From NCBI GenBank assembly GCA_036365145.1, contig JAEOAD010000052.1:11717501-11781500 (forward strand): a stretch of 64,000 nucleotides of DNA, given 5' to 3'. Made by a program: the position numbers and the translations under genes. Under the pieces are notes generated by a model. It did not search any database. It had not been told where the DNA came from and saw nothing but the letters and a program-made list of their open reading frames with translations. This document shows positions 44,950-56,891 of the stretch, piece after piece. Each line of letters opens with the position of its first letter. The first letter of the stretch is position 1. Origin of the DNA: Orientallactaga sibirica. Its lineage: Eukaryota; Chordata; Mammalia; Rodentia; Dipodidae.

Positions 44950-45260
44950 GGCTGTGATTCAGGTGTCCCCATCAACTTAGGTGTTCTGAATGCTAGGTCC
45001 CCAGATGATGGAGATTTGGGAATTAACATCTCCTGGAGGCCGTGTATTGTTGGGGGCGGGCTTATGGGTGTTATAGCCAGTGTCCCTTGCTAGTGTTTGA
45101 CACACTCTCCTGTTGCTATTGTCCACCTTATGTTGGCCAGGGGGTGGTGTTCACCCTCTGCTATGCCATCGTTTCCCTCTGCCATCGTGGAGATCCCTTG
45201 AGTCTGTAACCCTTTTCTCCCCCCAAAATCTGCTCTTGGTCAGGTGATTTCTGCTAGCAA
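44950..45260 (+). mobile_element. MaLR-type LTR relic, sense
   Basis: 'tgattcaggtgtccccatca', 'ggtgttctgaatgctaggtc', 'aattaacatctcctggaggc' and 'cctctgctatgccatcg' are in the sense order of the same LTR family seen in antisense elsewhere. Confidence 0.6.
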
Positions 45261-45994
45261 TGCAAACCTGGCTGCAAGACTTTCCTCCCTCCAGGACCTC
45301 GCCCAGGTCCCCTCTCCTCCAGGCCTCTTAGTTTCCATCACAAAACTAACCCACAATCATTGTAGATAGGCGTTGTAGAAAATACGGAATAGTATCATGG
45401 AAACTAATCAACCAGACTCCTACCATGCAAAGACAATCACGGTCTCGTTTCTTCCCGTTTAGGGTCATTTTCTCTTGTCAGATGGTGTCTTCTTACGTAG
45501 TTGTAGTCATCCCATATTTATACAACTGTCTATTCTCCTTCTCTTCCCTTACCCATAAGCGTTTTCCAGTGGTTTCTAAGGCAATCTGCCCCTAGGCAGA
45601 ATGGAAGATGTGTTATAATCTACCCTGATAACGCAGGCAGTTTGTCTCCAAGGAAGACGTGAAGGGCTGGGATCCAGGGCACGGACCTAGGCCTACACTG
45701 CTGCCAACTCCTTACTCTGCTCCACCCCACAAGGACCCCCGCGGCTAAGTTCCCTTTCACCCTCTCAATTTGCTGTCCAGACCCTATAGCTGAAGGTCAC
45801 AGATCACAGGCCCCAGGGGTTCATGAAATGTTGGGGACTGCTGGGACTGTGGCATAGTCAGGGGCTCAGAACTTTCCAGCTAGCAGTGTACCCACCAGGC
45901 TTCACTGGGGGACAGCAATGACAGCTGTGGACTTGGCCCCACAGCCTCTGCCTCTGTGCTGATTCTTTGTGAATGTGTGTGTGTGTGCATGTAA

Positions 45995-46510
45995 AATACA
46001 TACAGCCAAATTTATCATTTTAACCATTTCAAAGTCTTCAGTTCACAGGGTTGTATAACTCACTACAATCTAATTATAAAACACACCCATCATCTCAGAG
46101 GACAACCTCACACCCACGAGCAGTCATTCCTTACTCCCCGCTTCACCCTGGCCCTAGCAGCCACCGGTCTGCTTTATCTGTGGAATTGCCTAGTCTGTAT
46201 GTTTCATATAATTGGAATCAGGTGACACGTGGTCTTTCCATTCTGGCTTCTTTCACTCAACACATATTTGAGCTTCACACATATTGTAGTATAGATCGAT
46301 ATTCTTTTTCATGTCCAGATAATCACACCATGGTATATATAGACCATGTTTTGTTTCTACGTTCATCTGTTAATGGATATTTGTGTCTCCACATTTGAGC
46401 GGCATGAATAAAGCTGCTCTCAACATTCATGTACACGTTGGTGTTGAGAGCCTGGTCAGGTCTTTGGGGGCGTGTATTAAGGAGTGGAATTGCTGGGTCA
46501 CTCGGGTATT
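45995..46510 (-). mobile_element. Old L1 3' end, antisense
   Basis: 'ttatcattttaaccatttca', 'atttcatataattggaatca'-like words, 'acatattgtagtatagat' and 'gcatgaataaagctgctctc' with 'taaggagtggaattgctggg' follow an antisense mammalian L1 3' end. Confidence 0.75.
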
Positions 46511-47336
46511 CAATGTTTCTCCTGCAGGGACCTCCGGCCGACTCTGTCCATCTAGGAAGCTTGAAGGGAGTTCAGTCTGAGAAGCTCTTTTCATCCCAGT
46601 GTGTCTGAGCCCATCTCAGAAATCTCCCTTAGACATGCTTTTGCTCCCACATCTGTAGCTAACCTTATCTGCAAGCTAGCATAGCCTTCATTGCCTTCCC
46701 AAATGATAGTCCTGCCTGCCTCCCACTGCCAGGCACTTCTCTGGGAATCATTAAGCCCGAAGGTGGAGCTCAGCTCCTTGGTCCCTGTTCACTGTCCGAG
46801 TTCAAGTTTTCACAGCCAAGGGATTAGTCAGATGGGCTCCAGGACAGGGCAGAGGCCTCTGTGGGCTGCTGAGATCGCGTTGGGCATGGGGGGGTGCACC
46901 CCAGCATTTCTTTGTATGTGCCTGTTTTCACACAGAGCGTGATTTGATCTTAGGAGTGGAAGTTGAAATTTTAAGCCGTAATTGGAGTTTAGGATTTTCA
47001 AAAAATAGAACAAGATAAGAAAGAGGCTGGGCTGGAGCTGTCCTAAGCCTTCTTCAGCTGGACTTTTCCACACCGAAAACCTCCTTAATGTCCCTCCTCT
47101 GCCCTTGGATTACATGCAGATTCTGGAAACGCTCATCAAGTTGGGTTTTGTTGTTTTTCAACATGGGCTTTTTTCCCCCACCACTTTCCCTACATGTTCT
47201 TGGGTATCAACAAAAGATTTCAAGAAATCTCAGTTCCTTTAACATTCAGTAAATTTATATAAGTAATAGCTTGTACATTTTTATACCACACTTTAACCTG
47301 TGCTTTCCTCTCTTGTTCTTCACAAGAGCCCTGTTT

Positions 47337-47362
47337 AAAAAAAAAAAAAAAAAAAAAAAAAA
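47337..47362 (+). repeat. Poly-A run
   Basis: A pure A tract of about 25 bases follows 'gagccctgttt'. No SINE body is recognised next to it, and a MIR-like stretch lies downstream to about 47500. Confidence 0.9.
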
Positions 47363-47557
47363 GGCAGGGTCATTTTACAAATAATAACCTGTCTTTACTT
47401 TATAGATGAACAAACAGAACCCCACCGAGTGAACCAATCTATTAAGGTCACGTGTATATTTAGGTGACAGAACCAGAATGGAAATCCAGATATCCTGTCA
47501 ACGTGGCCCTGCCCCACACTATTGCCTCCCTGGGGACTCTTGCCGGCTCCTTGCACG

Positions 47558-47940
47558 TTAGGGTTGGATATTAAATGGCCCGCAGAGGTTCATGTATTTG
47601 GCTCCAGATGATGGTGCTGTTTGGTGGAGGTTATGGGACATTTGGGGGGTGGATACTAGTGGGAGGTGGGTCATTGGGGTTCTGGGGAGTGTTATCTGTC
47701 CCCATTTTGGGCCAATCTCTCTCTCTCTCTCTCATGTGTGTGTGTTTGCTGAGCTATGGAGCTATAAGCAAGCAGCCTCATAACCCTGTGGGTCACAGCC
47801 ACCAGCTGCGCCCAACACCGTGTCTTCCACCACCGTGACAAACTTCATCCCCTCACACAGCGAGCCCAAAGTAAATCCTTCTTTTCTTTGATTGCTTCTT
47901 GTCAGGTATGGTTAGAGGAAGGGAGCTGTAACTAATCCAC
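47558..47940 (+). mobile_element. MaLR-type LTR relic, sense
   Basis: 'ttgggccaatctctctct', 'ggagctataagcaagcagcc' and 'agcccaaagtaaatccttc' followed by 'gattgcttcttgtcaggt' fit a rodent MaLR LTR end. Confidence 0.6.
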
Positions 47941-48110
47941 TACACTTTCCTCCAGGCGATCTAGAAACCCCCAGGCTGTCTTGATACCCCTGATTTTGTC
48001 TAAAATCCATCTACTACCTGTTCCCCCTCCCTCAACTGTGAAGTCTCACCTTTATCCCACCACAACTCCCACACCAGAGCAGGGTTCAGGAGCACTGGAA
48101 CATGGAATGC

Positions 48111-48394
48111 CTCCATGACTGTTTTTTTTTTTTTTTTTTTTTTTTTTTTTGAGAGAGAGAAAGGCAGAGAGAAAGATAGAGAGAAAAAGGGAGAATGGGC
48201 GTGCCAGCAGCCTCTCAGCTGCTGTGAACGAACTCCAGATGTGTGCTCCCCCTTGTGGGCTACTGCAGCATTGCGCCCTTGCGTCACTTTTTGCATCTGG
48301 CTAAATGTGGGATCTGGAGAATCTAACGGGCGTTCTTAGGCTTGGCAGGCAGGCACCTTAACTGCTAAGCCATCTCTCCAGCCCCTCCCTGACT
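48111..48394 (-). mobile_element. DIP-type SINE with target duplications
   Basis: A T30 tail is followed by a GA region and the full antisense body to 'taagccatctctccagcccc'. ctccatgact (48111-48120) and ctccctgact (48385-48394) flank it. The long T run suggests a young copy. Confidence 0.93.
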
Positions 48395-49439
48395 TTTTGA
48401 ATGCCCGTTCACAACATGGTTCTAATCCTGTCCATCAGTGAGGGAACAGGAGCTGTGACAGCAGGGGTGTTTGATGGCTTCTGCCTGATGTGTTCAGCCT
48501 CTTGGCTCCTGGTAAGGCTCGGGGTGGGAGTGGGCTTGGAGTTTCATTTGAGGGCACTCCGCAAAGGGAATCAGCCAGGGTTGATCAGGGGTTTCATCAG
48601 CCATTGGCTTATGCCCCCCACCTGGGCTTGGTTTTTACAACGTAGCCTTCAGTGTCACACAGGGACCTCTGCCAGGACTGGGCATTAGCATGGTGAGTTT
48701 CTTCATCTTTGAGCCTCCAGCTGGAGAAGCCAGCCTGTCCCAGCTGCGAGTAACCCCCCTGCTTGGTGCCAGCACCGGCACAGTGTCCTCAGAGGGAGCT
48801 AATAGCCTCTCTCTTTTATCAAATGTGCTGGATCACCTGCTGCCCTGCAGGCTCTGGGCTGAGCCTGGGGACATACCAGCAGAGCAGGTACTGACCACTC
48901 CCTCACACAGCTTGTGCCCTGGCTCCGGTGGTTCATTTATGGTCTCCTGCAGTCCTTTTCCATGGTCATAACCCCAATAGCACTTGACCCCAAACAGCCT
49001 TCACTGTCTGCCTCTTCATGACTCTGAGGCAGGCAGATGCCACGGCTGAAGTATGACAAAAGCACTTCCTAGGACAGAAGCCCTCTGAATAGCAGAGAAG
49101 GTTTGAGGGAGCCTTTCATAGCTTTAGGGCAATGTCCAGGGGTGATTTGGAGGAAGCCTGTGGCTCGGGAGAATGGTCTGTACGTTATTTTGCATTTTGG
49201 TTTCTAAATAGGGAGGGAATATTATTTTTAAAATAACTAATTAATTTAAACAAAACAGAATTGTAGTTTGAGGGTCCCCCACGACTATCCTTGGGCTCTC
49301 TGATTTGTTAGGAGGAACCAAAACTAAGCAAGGCCAATGCAGTTGTGGTCACAGTCCATCCCGCCCAAGGATCCGGATTATGATCAGCATGGGGAGAGGG
49401 CGTCTATGGAAAGTTGCTGCATGAGCTTTCAGCTGTTGC

Positions 49440-49799
49440 AGTGGCTTGAAAGTGAAATGTCCCCCATAGCCTCGTGCATTTACAATTGAGCCTCATACTT
49501 GATCCCCAGCTGGTGGAGCCTTTGGGGAGTGGAGTCTTGCTGGAGGAGGTGTGTGGCTGAGGACAAACCTTAGAGTGTTGTAGCCTCACTCCCTGTGCCT
49601 TTTACAGCTAGTTCACTTGCCCTGCTTCCTCCCTGCTGCTGTGGAGATGCAACATTCAGCTGTCTGCCCGGCTCTGCCATACTTTCCCAACCATGATGTA
49701 ACTTACCCCTCGAAACTATAAGCCTGAGATAAACCCTTCATTTCCATAAGCTGCTTCTCGTTGGCTGTTTTGTCCCATGATTGAGAACGTAACTGCTAC
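49440..49799 (+). mobile_element. MaLR-type LTR, sense, fairly complete
   Basis: 'ttgcagtggcttgaaagtga' and 'aatgtcccccatagcctcg' open the element. 'cctgagataaacccttcat', 'ccataagctgcttctcgttg' and 'ctgttttgtcccatgatt' near its end give the sense version of the repeated antisense LTR pieces. It encodes nothing. Confidence 0.72.
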
Positions 49800-50174
49800 A
49801 GCTGTCTTCTCCCAGTAGGGTCTTATATAACAGCACCTAACTTCCCTCAGCAAAACTGTGTTGGCAGCATAAGAGGAGTCCTACCAACCAGGGAGCTACC
49901 CCATTCCTTGGTATCCAGGGCTCCTGATGGGGGTCAGTCACATAAATCTGCCTCCCTCATGGTCTCCACACTGCTTCAGAAGTCAGGTTGGTACTTCGTG
50001 GGCCAAGGCCTTCACTGTAAACCACACACAGCATAGATTGCCCCAGGGTGGCCCAAGCATCCCAGCTGAGCAAGGACTGTCTGCTAGGTAGGACATTCAA
50101 GGGCTTACAGGTTATCTCTAGCAGCTGGACACAGGCCTGACATCTCTTTAATGAACATGGAACAAGGATAAATA

Positions 50175-50322
50175 TATATATATTGAGGTAGGGTATCACT
50201 CTTCTAGCCCAGGCTGGAATTCACTATGTAGTCTCGGGGTGGCCTTGAACTCACAGTGATCTTCCTAGCTCTACTTCCTGAGTGCTGGAATTAAAGGTGT
50301 GTGCCACCACGCCTGGCTCATT
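50175..50322 (-). mobile_element. B1 SINE
   Basis: 'ttgaggtagggtatcactct', 'cactatgtagtctcggggtg' and 'gtgtgccaccacgcctggct' form an antisense B1 just before the nested block. Confidence 0.9.
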
Positions 50323-50717
50323 TTTTTTTTTTTTAAATTTTGAGAGAGATAGAGAATGGGTGCATCAGGGCCTCTCAGCCTCTGTGAATGAACTTCAGAC
50401 ACACACACCTCTTTGTGCGCATGTGTGACATTGCGTGCTTGCATCACTTTTTTTTTTTTTTTTTTTGGCTTTTCAAGGAAGGGTCTCGCTCTAGCTCAGG
50501 CTGACCTGGAATTCACTATGTAGTCTCAGGGTGGCCTCGAACTCATAGCGATCCTCCTACCTCTGCCTCCCAAGTGCTGGGATTAAAGGCATGTGCCACC
50601 ATGCCCAGCTCTTGCATCACTTTTGTGTCTGGCTAAATGTGGGACCTGGAGATTTGAACAAGCATTCTTAGGCTTCTCAAGCAGGCGCCTTGACTGCTAA
50701 GCCATCTCTCCAGCCTA
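50323..50717 (-). mobile_element. DIP-type SINE split by a B1 insertion
   Basis: The DIP pieces are 50323-50437 (tail side) and about 50625-50717 (head side, ending 'taagccatctctccagcc'). Confidence 0.93.
50438..50624 (-). mobile_element. B1 SINE nested inside a DIP SINE
   Basis: The B1 (50452-50610) is flanked by identical 14-bp copies of cttgcatcactttt at 50438-50451 and 50611-50624. That duplicated sequence belongs to the DIP element, so the B1 jumped into it later. Confidence 0.95.
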
Positions 50718-51547
50718 AGAACACATTTTTTTTGTGGCACAAAAAGGACTGAGAGCACCTGCCAAGAAACCACTAAACCCAGCAAAAGCGAAGACAGAAT
50801 GAAGATATGGTCAGGCTTATGGAGGACGTCCCCACACACCTGAGGATTTCCAAACTTCAAGTGGCAAGAATGGATGTCCTGCAGGTATGTGTGTGCGTGC
50901 ATGCAGCTGGCATCCACATATAGATATCCCATGACAGTAGCTGGAGGAGAGCCCCCAAGGGCCCGAGGCACCCCAGCAGGTGCAGTGCTGATGGTGACCA
51001 AAGCATCTGTGTGTGACACTCAGGCGGCAGAAGCAATGCATTGGCAATGAGCATCACTTTCCAGCTGGGCCAATTGGTTTTCAGAGGCACCTTGTTACTG
51101 TCAGAATGAGTTGCATGTGGGAAGCTCGGGGCCAAATTAAGTCTGTGAACTTAGAATCAAGCACTCGGTTGAATCTGGAGTTTAAAAATAAGAAGACAGC
51201 CTCATTTGGGGGAAAGATTGAACCAGGAAATTAAATGGCTTCAAGGAGAAGCAGAGGTCTCTACTGGCGCTGGCCCAAGGGTTGTGAAGACGATGGCAGA
51301 GCAGTCCGCTGGCTCCCCAAGAACTGCCACCGTCCCAGGCTACTCAAGCGAGCAAGTCCCTTCCCCTGGGGTTTGTTTCCCCTGTTGGGTACAACTAGAA
51401 AAAAAATGTTTACACTTTCTCGCTAGCTCCCAAGAACTATGGACTCTGGCATGTTTTGAAAGTACCGTCTGGATAATTCCAATGACCCAGACCAGGGTGG
51501 CTGGAGAAAGCACCAAGCGATAAAATTGGAAAACAAGATTCAAGCCT

Positions 51548-51905
51548 GCTCTTTTTTTTTTTTTTTAACGGACACAATAATTGTGCATATTCATGGGAAA
51601 GTGGGTGACATTTCAATATATGTAAACAATGAGTAATGATCAAGTCAAGGCAGTTAACATTTTTGTCACCCCAAACATTTATCATCTCTTTGTATGGGGA
51701 ACGTATAACATCTTCTCGTAACATTTTGAAATATATAATAAATTATAATAAAATGTATGCACCCTACAGTGCTACAGAACACTTGTATGATGTGGTCCTC
51801 TTTTCTAATGGGGTTGTGGTAACCATTATCCCGTCTCTCTCTATCTTGCCTCCCCACTACCCTTCCCAGCTTCTAGTAACTTCTGTTCTGCCAGAATAGC
51901 ACCTC
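51548..51905 (-). mobile_element. Old L1 3' UTR, antisense
   Basis: 'cacccca' with 'aacatttatcatctctttg', 'ttgaaatatataataaatta' and 'accctacagtgctacagaac' are typical of the antisense 3' UTR of older L1 elements. The T run at 51551 may be a tail. Confidence 0.8.
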
Positions 51906-52321
51906 ATGTTCTCACTCATGGAGAAGCAGGTTTTGATAGACCTGAAATAAGGGATTTGGCCCTTCTTGTAGAAGTGATGAAGGCTTTAGGCAGCTAAGCA
52001 GCACAGTCAGGTTTGCATACTGGGACAGTGGCCTCAGCAGCCTTGTGAGGAAGGTAAGTGGAGAGGGCGGGGCTCAGGTCCAGGGTGGCTCCTGGGACCA
52101 GAAGCAATGGGTCCGGGGCAGGGTGAATTCAGAGAGCCCTTTTAAGAGTCAGAACTGGCAGAACCTTAGCTGTTCGATGTGCTGATTAAGTCTTAACTAG
52201 TGCTGGGGGAGGGATACAGGGATGATCAGTGAATGGAAGTGAGAGCTTGGGGACGGAGCCTGTGTAGGGAGAAGATGATGAGGCCTCCATTGGAAGAGTT
52301 GAGTGAATGTGTATGCAGGTG

Positions 52322-52470
52322 ACCAGTGGCATATTTGGGCTGAAACCTAGGAAGGACATTGGGACTGGAGATACAGATAGGTTAGCATCTGCATGAGGGA
52401 CAGCTGTTCATGAACTTGTCCGAGAACCGCAGGTCTAGGATGAAAGGGTTGGGCATCTTAGAGACGTTCC
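52322..52470 (+). repeat. Segment similar to 44625-44785 (second copy)
   Basis: 'ctaggaaggacattggga' then 'ctggagatacagataggtta', 'gaaccgcaggtcta' and 'atgaaagggttggg' align with the first copy in the same orientation. Confidence 0.8.
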
Positions 52471-52808
52471 TGCTTCTTAGGACTGCAGACAACTCAGGTC
52501 CCACTGATGGTGACAGACTTCCAGAGCCCTTTCTTCTGGGTTTCCCCTTTCCCCCATGCAGTGTCCTCCAACCAGCCTCTGTCGTGTCCGTCACTGTCAT
52601 ATGATTGCTGTGGCTGGTGCCTTCCCAGGCTCATGGTATTTGGGCCTCAGTGCGGTCACAGTGCTCAATGCTCCACTCTATAGATGATTGAAGTGCCACC
52701 CAAAGATGAAATGCGTCTGTCAGGCCCTCTTGGGGTAAGGTGTCCCAAGCGCCCTGACTCCAAGCCAGACTCTTCCCTGCCAACTGAGTGTGGGTCTTTG
52801 TCTTACAG

Positions 52809-52896
52809 GATTACACCCGAGTGGTCTGCCCCGTGATCGACATCATTAACTTAGATACCTTCAACTACATTGAATCTGCCTCAGAACTCAGAGGAG
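52809..52896 (+). CDS. Galnt14: Galnt14 internal coding exon E
   Basis: This 88-nt exon lies between 'gtctttgtcttacag' and 'gtgagt'. It starts in phase 0 directly after exon D and encodes 29 codons, [20 protein letters not shown] then IESASELRG, ending on the first base of a Gly codon. '[14 protein letters not shown]' is the family segment after the D-x-H site in the core of the catalytic domain. One change from recalled human GALNT14 is Thr to Asn (DTFNY). The intron before it is 8380 bp and the next is 617 bp. Confidence 0.96.
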
Positions 52897-53513
52897 GTGA
52901 GTGGAGTTGACACCCCTCCCCAGGGAAGATCTTGGGGTGTGGGCAGGACACCCCCACCACAGAGCTGTAGCTCTAAAGTGGGGCTCCTCCTAGACCTGAG
53001 GAAGTGGGTGAAGCCAGGAGTCGCTGGTTACATGGGACCTGATCTTGTTTCTGAAACCTTGGCATTGACCTCATTCCCTGAGACACACACCTCCAAGCTC
53101 TCTGCCCAGAACCCAGTGTTGCTCAAGACCAACTCCTAGCGTGGGATTCAGCGGGTCTACACATCTCTCAACACCCCCCTGCTCACACCTTCCTGACACT
53201 CTGGGCCAGGACCTACATTGTGCATCTGTCCATCTTGTCGCCCATGGCCCTTGTACCTAGGCCCTTACCTTTTCTTTATTTCCTAACTCACTTTAGCAGG
53301 GAAGCTTCAGAGATGCCATCTGGGGCAGAGTGAGAGAAAGAAGCTAAAAGGGAACTTGGTAGCCCCGGCTGTGGATCAGCCCAGGGGAGACCTGTCTCTC
53401 AGGATCTAGTTTCCCAGGAACTTAAGCATGTGTGTGAGCTTCTGGGAACAGATGGGACGAGTGTACTCTGCAGGTTCCTTGAGAAACCAAACCTGGTTCA
53501 TGCTGTGCTGTAG
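52897..53513 (+). other. Galnt14: Galnt14 intron E-F (617 bp)
   Basis: This short intron is bounded by gtgagt and gctgtag. I see no repeat or other element in it. Confidence 0.92.
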
Positions 53514-53598
53514 GGTTTGACTGGAGCCTGCACTTCCAGTGGGAGCAGCTCTCCCCGGAGCAGAAGGCTCGGCGCCTGGACCCCACGGAGCCAATCCG
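53514..53598 (+). CDS. Galnt14: Galnt14 internal coding exon F
   Basis: This 85-nt exon follows 'catgctgtgctgtag' and ends before 'gtgagt'. Two bases complete Gly from exon E, 27 codons encode [20 protein letters not shown] then LDPTEPI, and two bases begin an Arg codon. 'GGFDW..HF.WE' is a hallmark of the T2/T14/T16 branch of GalNAc-transferases. The peptide appears identical to human GALNT14 as recalled. The acceptor uses the less common TAG. Confidence 0.96.
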
Positions 53599-54558
53599 GT
53601 GAGTAGGAAGTGTTGGTGACATGGGGGGGGGTACGGCTCTGCTTGGTCATTCCTGCTGTCCCATCATCCAGAAAGGTTTATATAGGTGCTCAAAGTGTTG
53701 GTCAGACAACCTTATGGCAGACCATCTCTATCTCTGCCCTTATTCCAGAAGGTGTCCATCTTCATAGAACTTTCTATGTCAGGTAGAAACCTGTGTTGAG
53801 CACCACCGTGGCTTTGTGCTCTGCTAACACAGTGGAAGGGTCCAAGATCACCCCGTTTAGGCCTTTGGTGAGGGAAGAGACCGAGGGCCAAGTTTTGGCT
53901 GTGAGGATTCAGCCCAGGAAGATCCAACCCATGGAGCCTGTGAGCACCAAGATCAAAACATGTCAGTGACCCACCTGCTCGTTCCTGTGTGAGCACGTGA
54001 CACCCTGAAATCTGGGCTGTTTGACCATACCTGTGAATGGCTCTGTCCTGCCCCCCATCCTCTTTCCCAGCCCCATTGTCACCATAGCTCATGCTGGCAA
54101 GCTATCTTCCTGGGGGCTCAGGACCTATGCGAGAGGACCTTGGCATCGCATAGAGCATGTGTCCCACGGAAGAGCCTTGGTCTCAGCTCCAAGATATGCC
54201 TTGATGACCCTAACTGAGACTGGAGAGCCAACTGGTCCCAGGCCTCTTGGGAACTTCCCAGCTCAAACAGGTGTACCTTACGAGGCAGCCGGAGGGTCTT
54301 AAGTGCTTAAAGAACTATAGAAGCCTCTGAGCTAGAATTTCTCCATCTGGTGACTTAGGGATGCCCAGGGCTATTCAAGGGCATCTGTGCCTCTCAGAGC
54401 CTCCCTCTTTATAAGGGCTTGCTCATTTCCACTGAACTGACTCCAGTTGAAGTGAGGGCTGGAGGGCCTATGTAGAGCCACTGCTACGTGTGAGACAGGT
54501 GGGGTAGGAACTTGGAGCTCCACTGTAGAGTGGGCCCTCTGTCTCCTAGGTCTGCTGG

Positions 54559-54629
54559 CCTGCCTTCCTTCCTTCCTCCCTCCCTCCCTCCCTCCCTTCC
54601 TTCCTTCCTTCCTTCCTTCCTCCCTTCCG
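54559..54629 (+). repeat. (CTTC/CTCC)n polypyrimidine tract
   Basis: The tract consists of uninterrupted pyrimidines with cttc and ctcc words. Confidence 0.94.
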
Positions 54630-55785
54630 TGTCTACAGTGGAGCCAAGAGGAAGAGCAGAGCTACATGGCGCTCTGGACTATGGTCTCTCATCCTAACGG
54701 GATAGGACAACCTCTCGCTGGGCTTGAAATGGTGTGTTAGGGGGGTCATGAATATCCTTGAACCCCAAACCCTTGGTTCACATTTGCATTTAACCAAAGA
54801 AATGGGCAAATCAAACTGAGAAGGATAATTATTAAATTATTATATTTATCAAGGGAAGTACAGAACCAAGGGAAGGAAAATGAATACACCCCTGTGGTCT
54901 GAGAGCCCGCATAGTGGGCCTGGAAGAAACGTATAAAGAGTTAGAGAGGAAAGGAAAGAAACGACAAAGACTCCTGCCATGCGGACATCAGGAGGGGTAA
55001 AGAGCCCGTGCGGGAAGTGGGGGGCAGGGCGTTCTCCCCTCGTCTCAGCTGGTCTGAGTAAAGGGGAAACTCACCAGAACCTGGAGGTTCATGAGTAACG
55101 AATGGGCGGCCAAGACAGATCGCTCCCCGCTGGCTGGTGTATTTATAACCTTATGGTGGTGGGCCCCACCTTTGGGCTCAGGCGAGCCAGAGAGACAGCA
55201 GATTGGTCTGGGGTAAGGGCTGTTTCAGGAAGAGGGCAGCCATGACACCAAGTTCTGGGAGCTTAATGTAACCAACCACATTGCTAGGATTAGATTTAAA
55301 TCCCAGGAAAGACCTCCCTCCCAGGAAGCATCCAGGCTGTTTGTGGAAAAGCAGATCTAGGGAAGAGATAAGGACTCAGATCATCCTTTGATCTCTAGGG
55401 AAGTGAAGTGGAGCCAGCGAGGAGAGGCGCAGACAGTCCTGCTTCCTGCTTTCAGGGCTCAGTCACCCTCACTGCCTCGCAAAGCTACCCGACTGCCTCT
55501 CTGGCTGAGGTGGAGCTGCACAGCAGCTCCTTGATTGGGGGGGGGGGCGTGGAGCAGGCTGGGGCACGGGAAGAGTGTGACCTGTGAGAGAACCATAAGG
55601 ACTGGACTGAGTCAAGGACAAAGGTTGCTGCAACTGCCTTCTTTCTCCTGCTTCTGCCTCAGTAGAGGATCTTGGGACAAGTTCTCAAGCCCCAAGACTA
55701 TGCTCAACAGCAAGGGAGTGTTTTTAGGACTGGGCCAATGTCCCAGGAGCAGGAGCATGTCATAACAAAAGCACACGTGCACATG

Positions 55786-56003
55786 GGGGCTGGAGAGACG
55801 GCTTAGTGGTTAAGGTGCTTGCCTGCAAAGCCAAAGGACCTTGGTTCGATACCCCAGGACCCACGTAAGCCAGATGCACAGGGTGGCACTTGCATCTGAA
55901 GTTTGTTTGCAGTGGCTGGAGGCCTTGGTACACCCATTCTCTCTCTCACTCTACCTCTTTCCCTCTCTCAAATAAATAAATAAATAAATAAAAATATTTA
56001 AAA
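55786..56003 (+). mobile_element. DIP-type SINE, left arm of an inverted pair
   Basis: The head 'ggctggagagacggcttagt' is followed by 'ttggttcgataccccag' (B box), 'taagccagatgcacaggg', a CT region and an (aaat)n tail that abuts the next element. Confidence 0.94.
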
Positions 56004-56214
56004 TTATTTATTTATTTATTTGCAAGCAGAGAGTGAGAGATAGAAGAGAGGCAGACTGAGAGAGAATGGGCATGCCAGCACCTTTAGCCACTGCAAACAA
56101 ACTTCAGATGCATGTGCCCCTCATGCATCTGGCTTATGTGGGTCCTGGAGAATAGAACCAAGGTCCTTTGGCTTTGCAGGCAAATGCCTTAACCACTAAG
56201 CCATTTCTCCAGCC
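56004..56214 (-). mobile_element. DIP-type SINE, right arm of an inverted pair
   Basis: The antisense copy begins with (ttta)n, then 'tttgcaagcagagagtgaga', 'atgggcatgccagcacctt' and ends 'taagccatttctccagcc'. aaaatattt words on both sides suggest insertion into the tail of the left copy. Confidence 0.94.
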
Positions 56215-56539
56215 AAAATAAAATATTTTAACAACAACAACAAAGCATACGTGGGCTTTTACCATACTCTGTAGGTATGTATGACATAGAGACAAAACTC
56301 CCTTTACCTTCTGGATCCATTAAAGAGGGACCAGAATGCAGAGGCCTCACAGCCTATCGTAGCCATTGATTTTCCTAAAACACATCCTTATGCTTATGGA
56401 ATTATTTTATGGGACTTTTGCTGCTCCTGCCTGCCTGACTCTTGGAATCTTTTCCATTGGGAGGAGCTTCACTGATATCACTCTTAGCAATCCAGAGCGA
56501 GGGTGCATGCAGGGTGCCCTCAAAACAGAAAATGAAGAA

Positions 56540-56891
56540 GGTGCGTTAGCTTTCTACGGCTGCGGTAACATATCACAGGCTGGGAGCTCATGGAGCAGGA
56601 ACTTATTGCGTCACAGTTCTGGAAGTCGGGGAGGAGTCAGCAGGGCTGATGTCTTCTGACAGACATTCTAGGCCTCTCCCCTCCTCCTCAGCATGCAGAT
56701 GGCCATTTTCTCTCAGATCTCCAGCCCTCTTCATTGTGTGCATTTGCACATCTCCCCTCTTTATAATGACCTTAGTCATGTTGGATTAGGCCCCCTCCTA
56801 ATCGCCCCATTTTAACTTGGTTCCCTCTGTATAATCACTGTCACCAAAAAAGGTTACATTCTGAGATAAACGGGGAATTGGGATTTCAACA
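56540..56891 (-). mobile_element. MLT1-like LTR (ERVL-MaLR), antisense
   Basis: 'cgttagctttctacggctgc', 'cgtcacagttctggaagtc', 'tgttggattaggccccctcc', 'ccattttaacttggttccct' and 'aaggttacattctgagataa' follow antisense MLT1 closely, ending near 'gggatttcaacac'. It is a solo LTR with no coding sequence. Confidence 0.85.

Larger units (their letters stand above)
44429..52808 (+). other. Galnt14: Galnt14 intron D-E (8380 bp)
   Basis: The intron begins gtgagt and ends ttacag. It holds three sense-oriented MaLR LTR relics (about 44950-45260, 47558-47940, 49440-49799), two antisense L1 3' ends (about 45995-46510, 51548-51905), a DIP SINE (48121-48384), a nested B1/DIP/B1 block (50175-50717) and a pair of mutually similar segments (about 44625-44785 with its partner at 52322-52470). 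No exon was recognised, and 46560-47330 and 48400-49430 show nothing identifiable. Confidence 0.85.
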
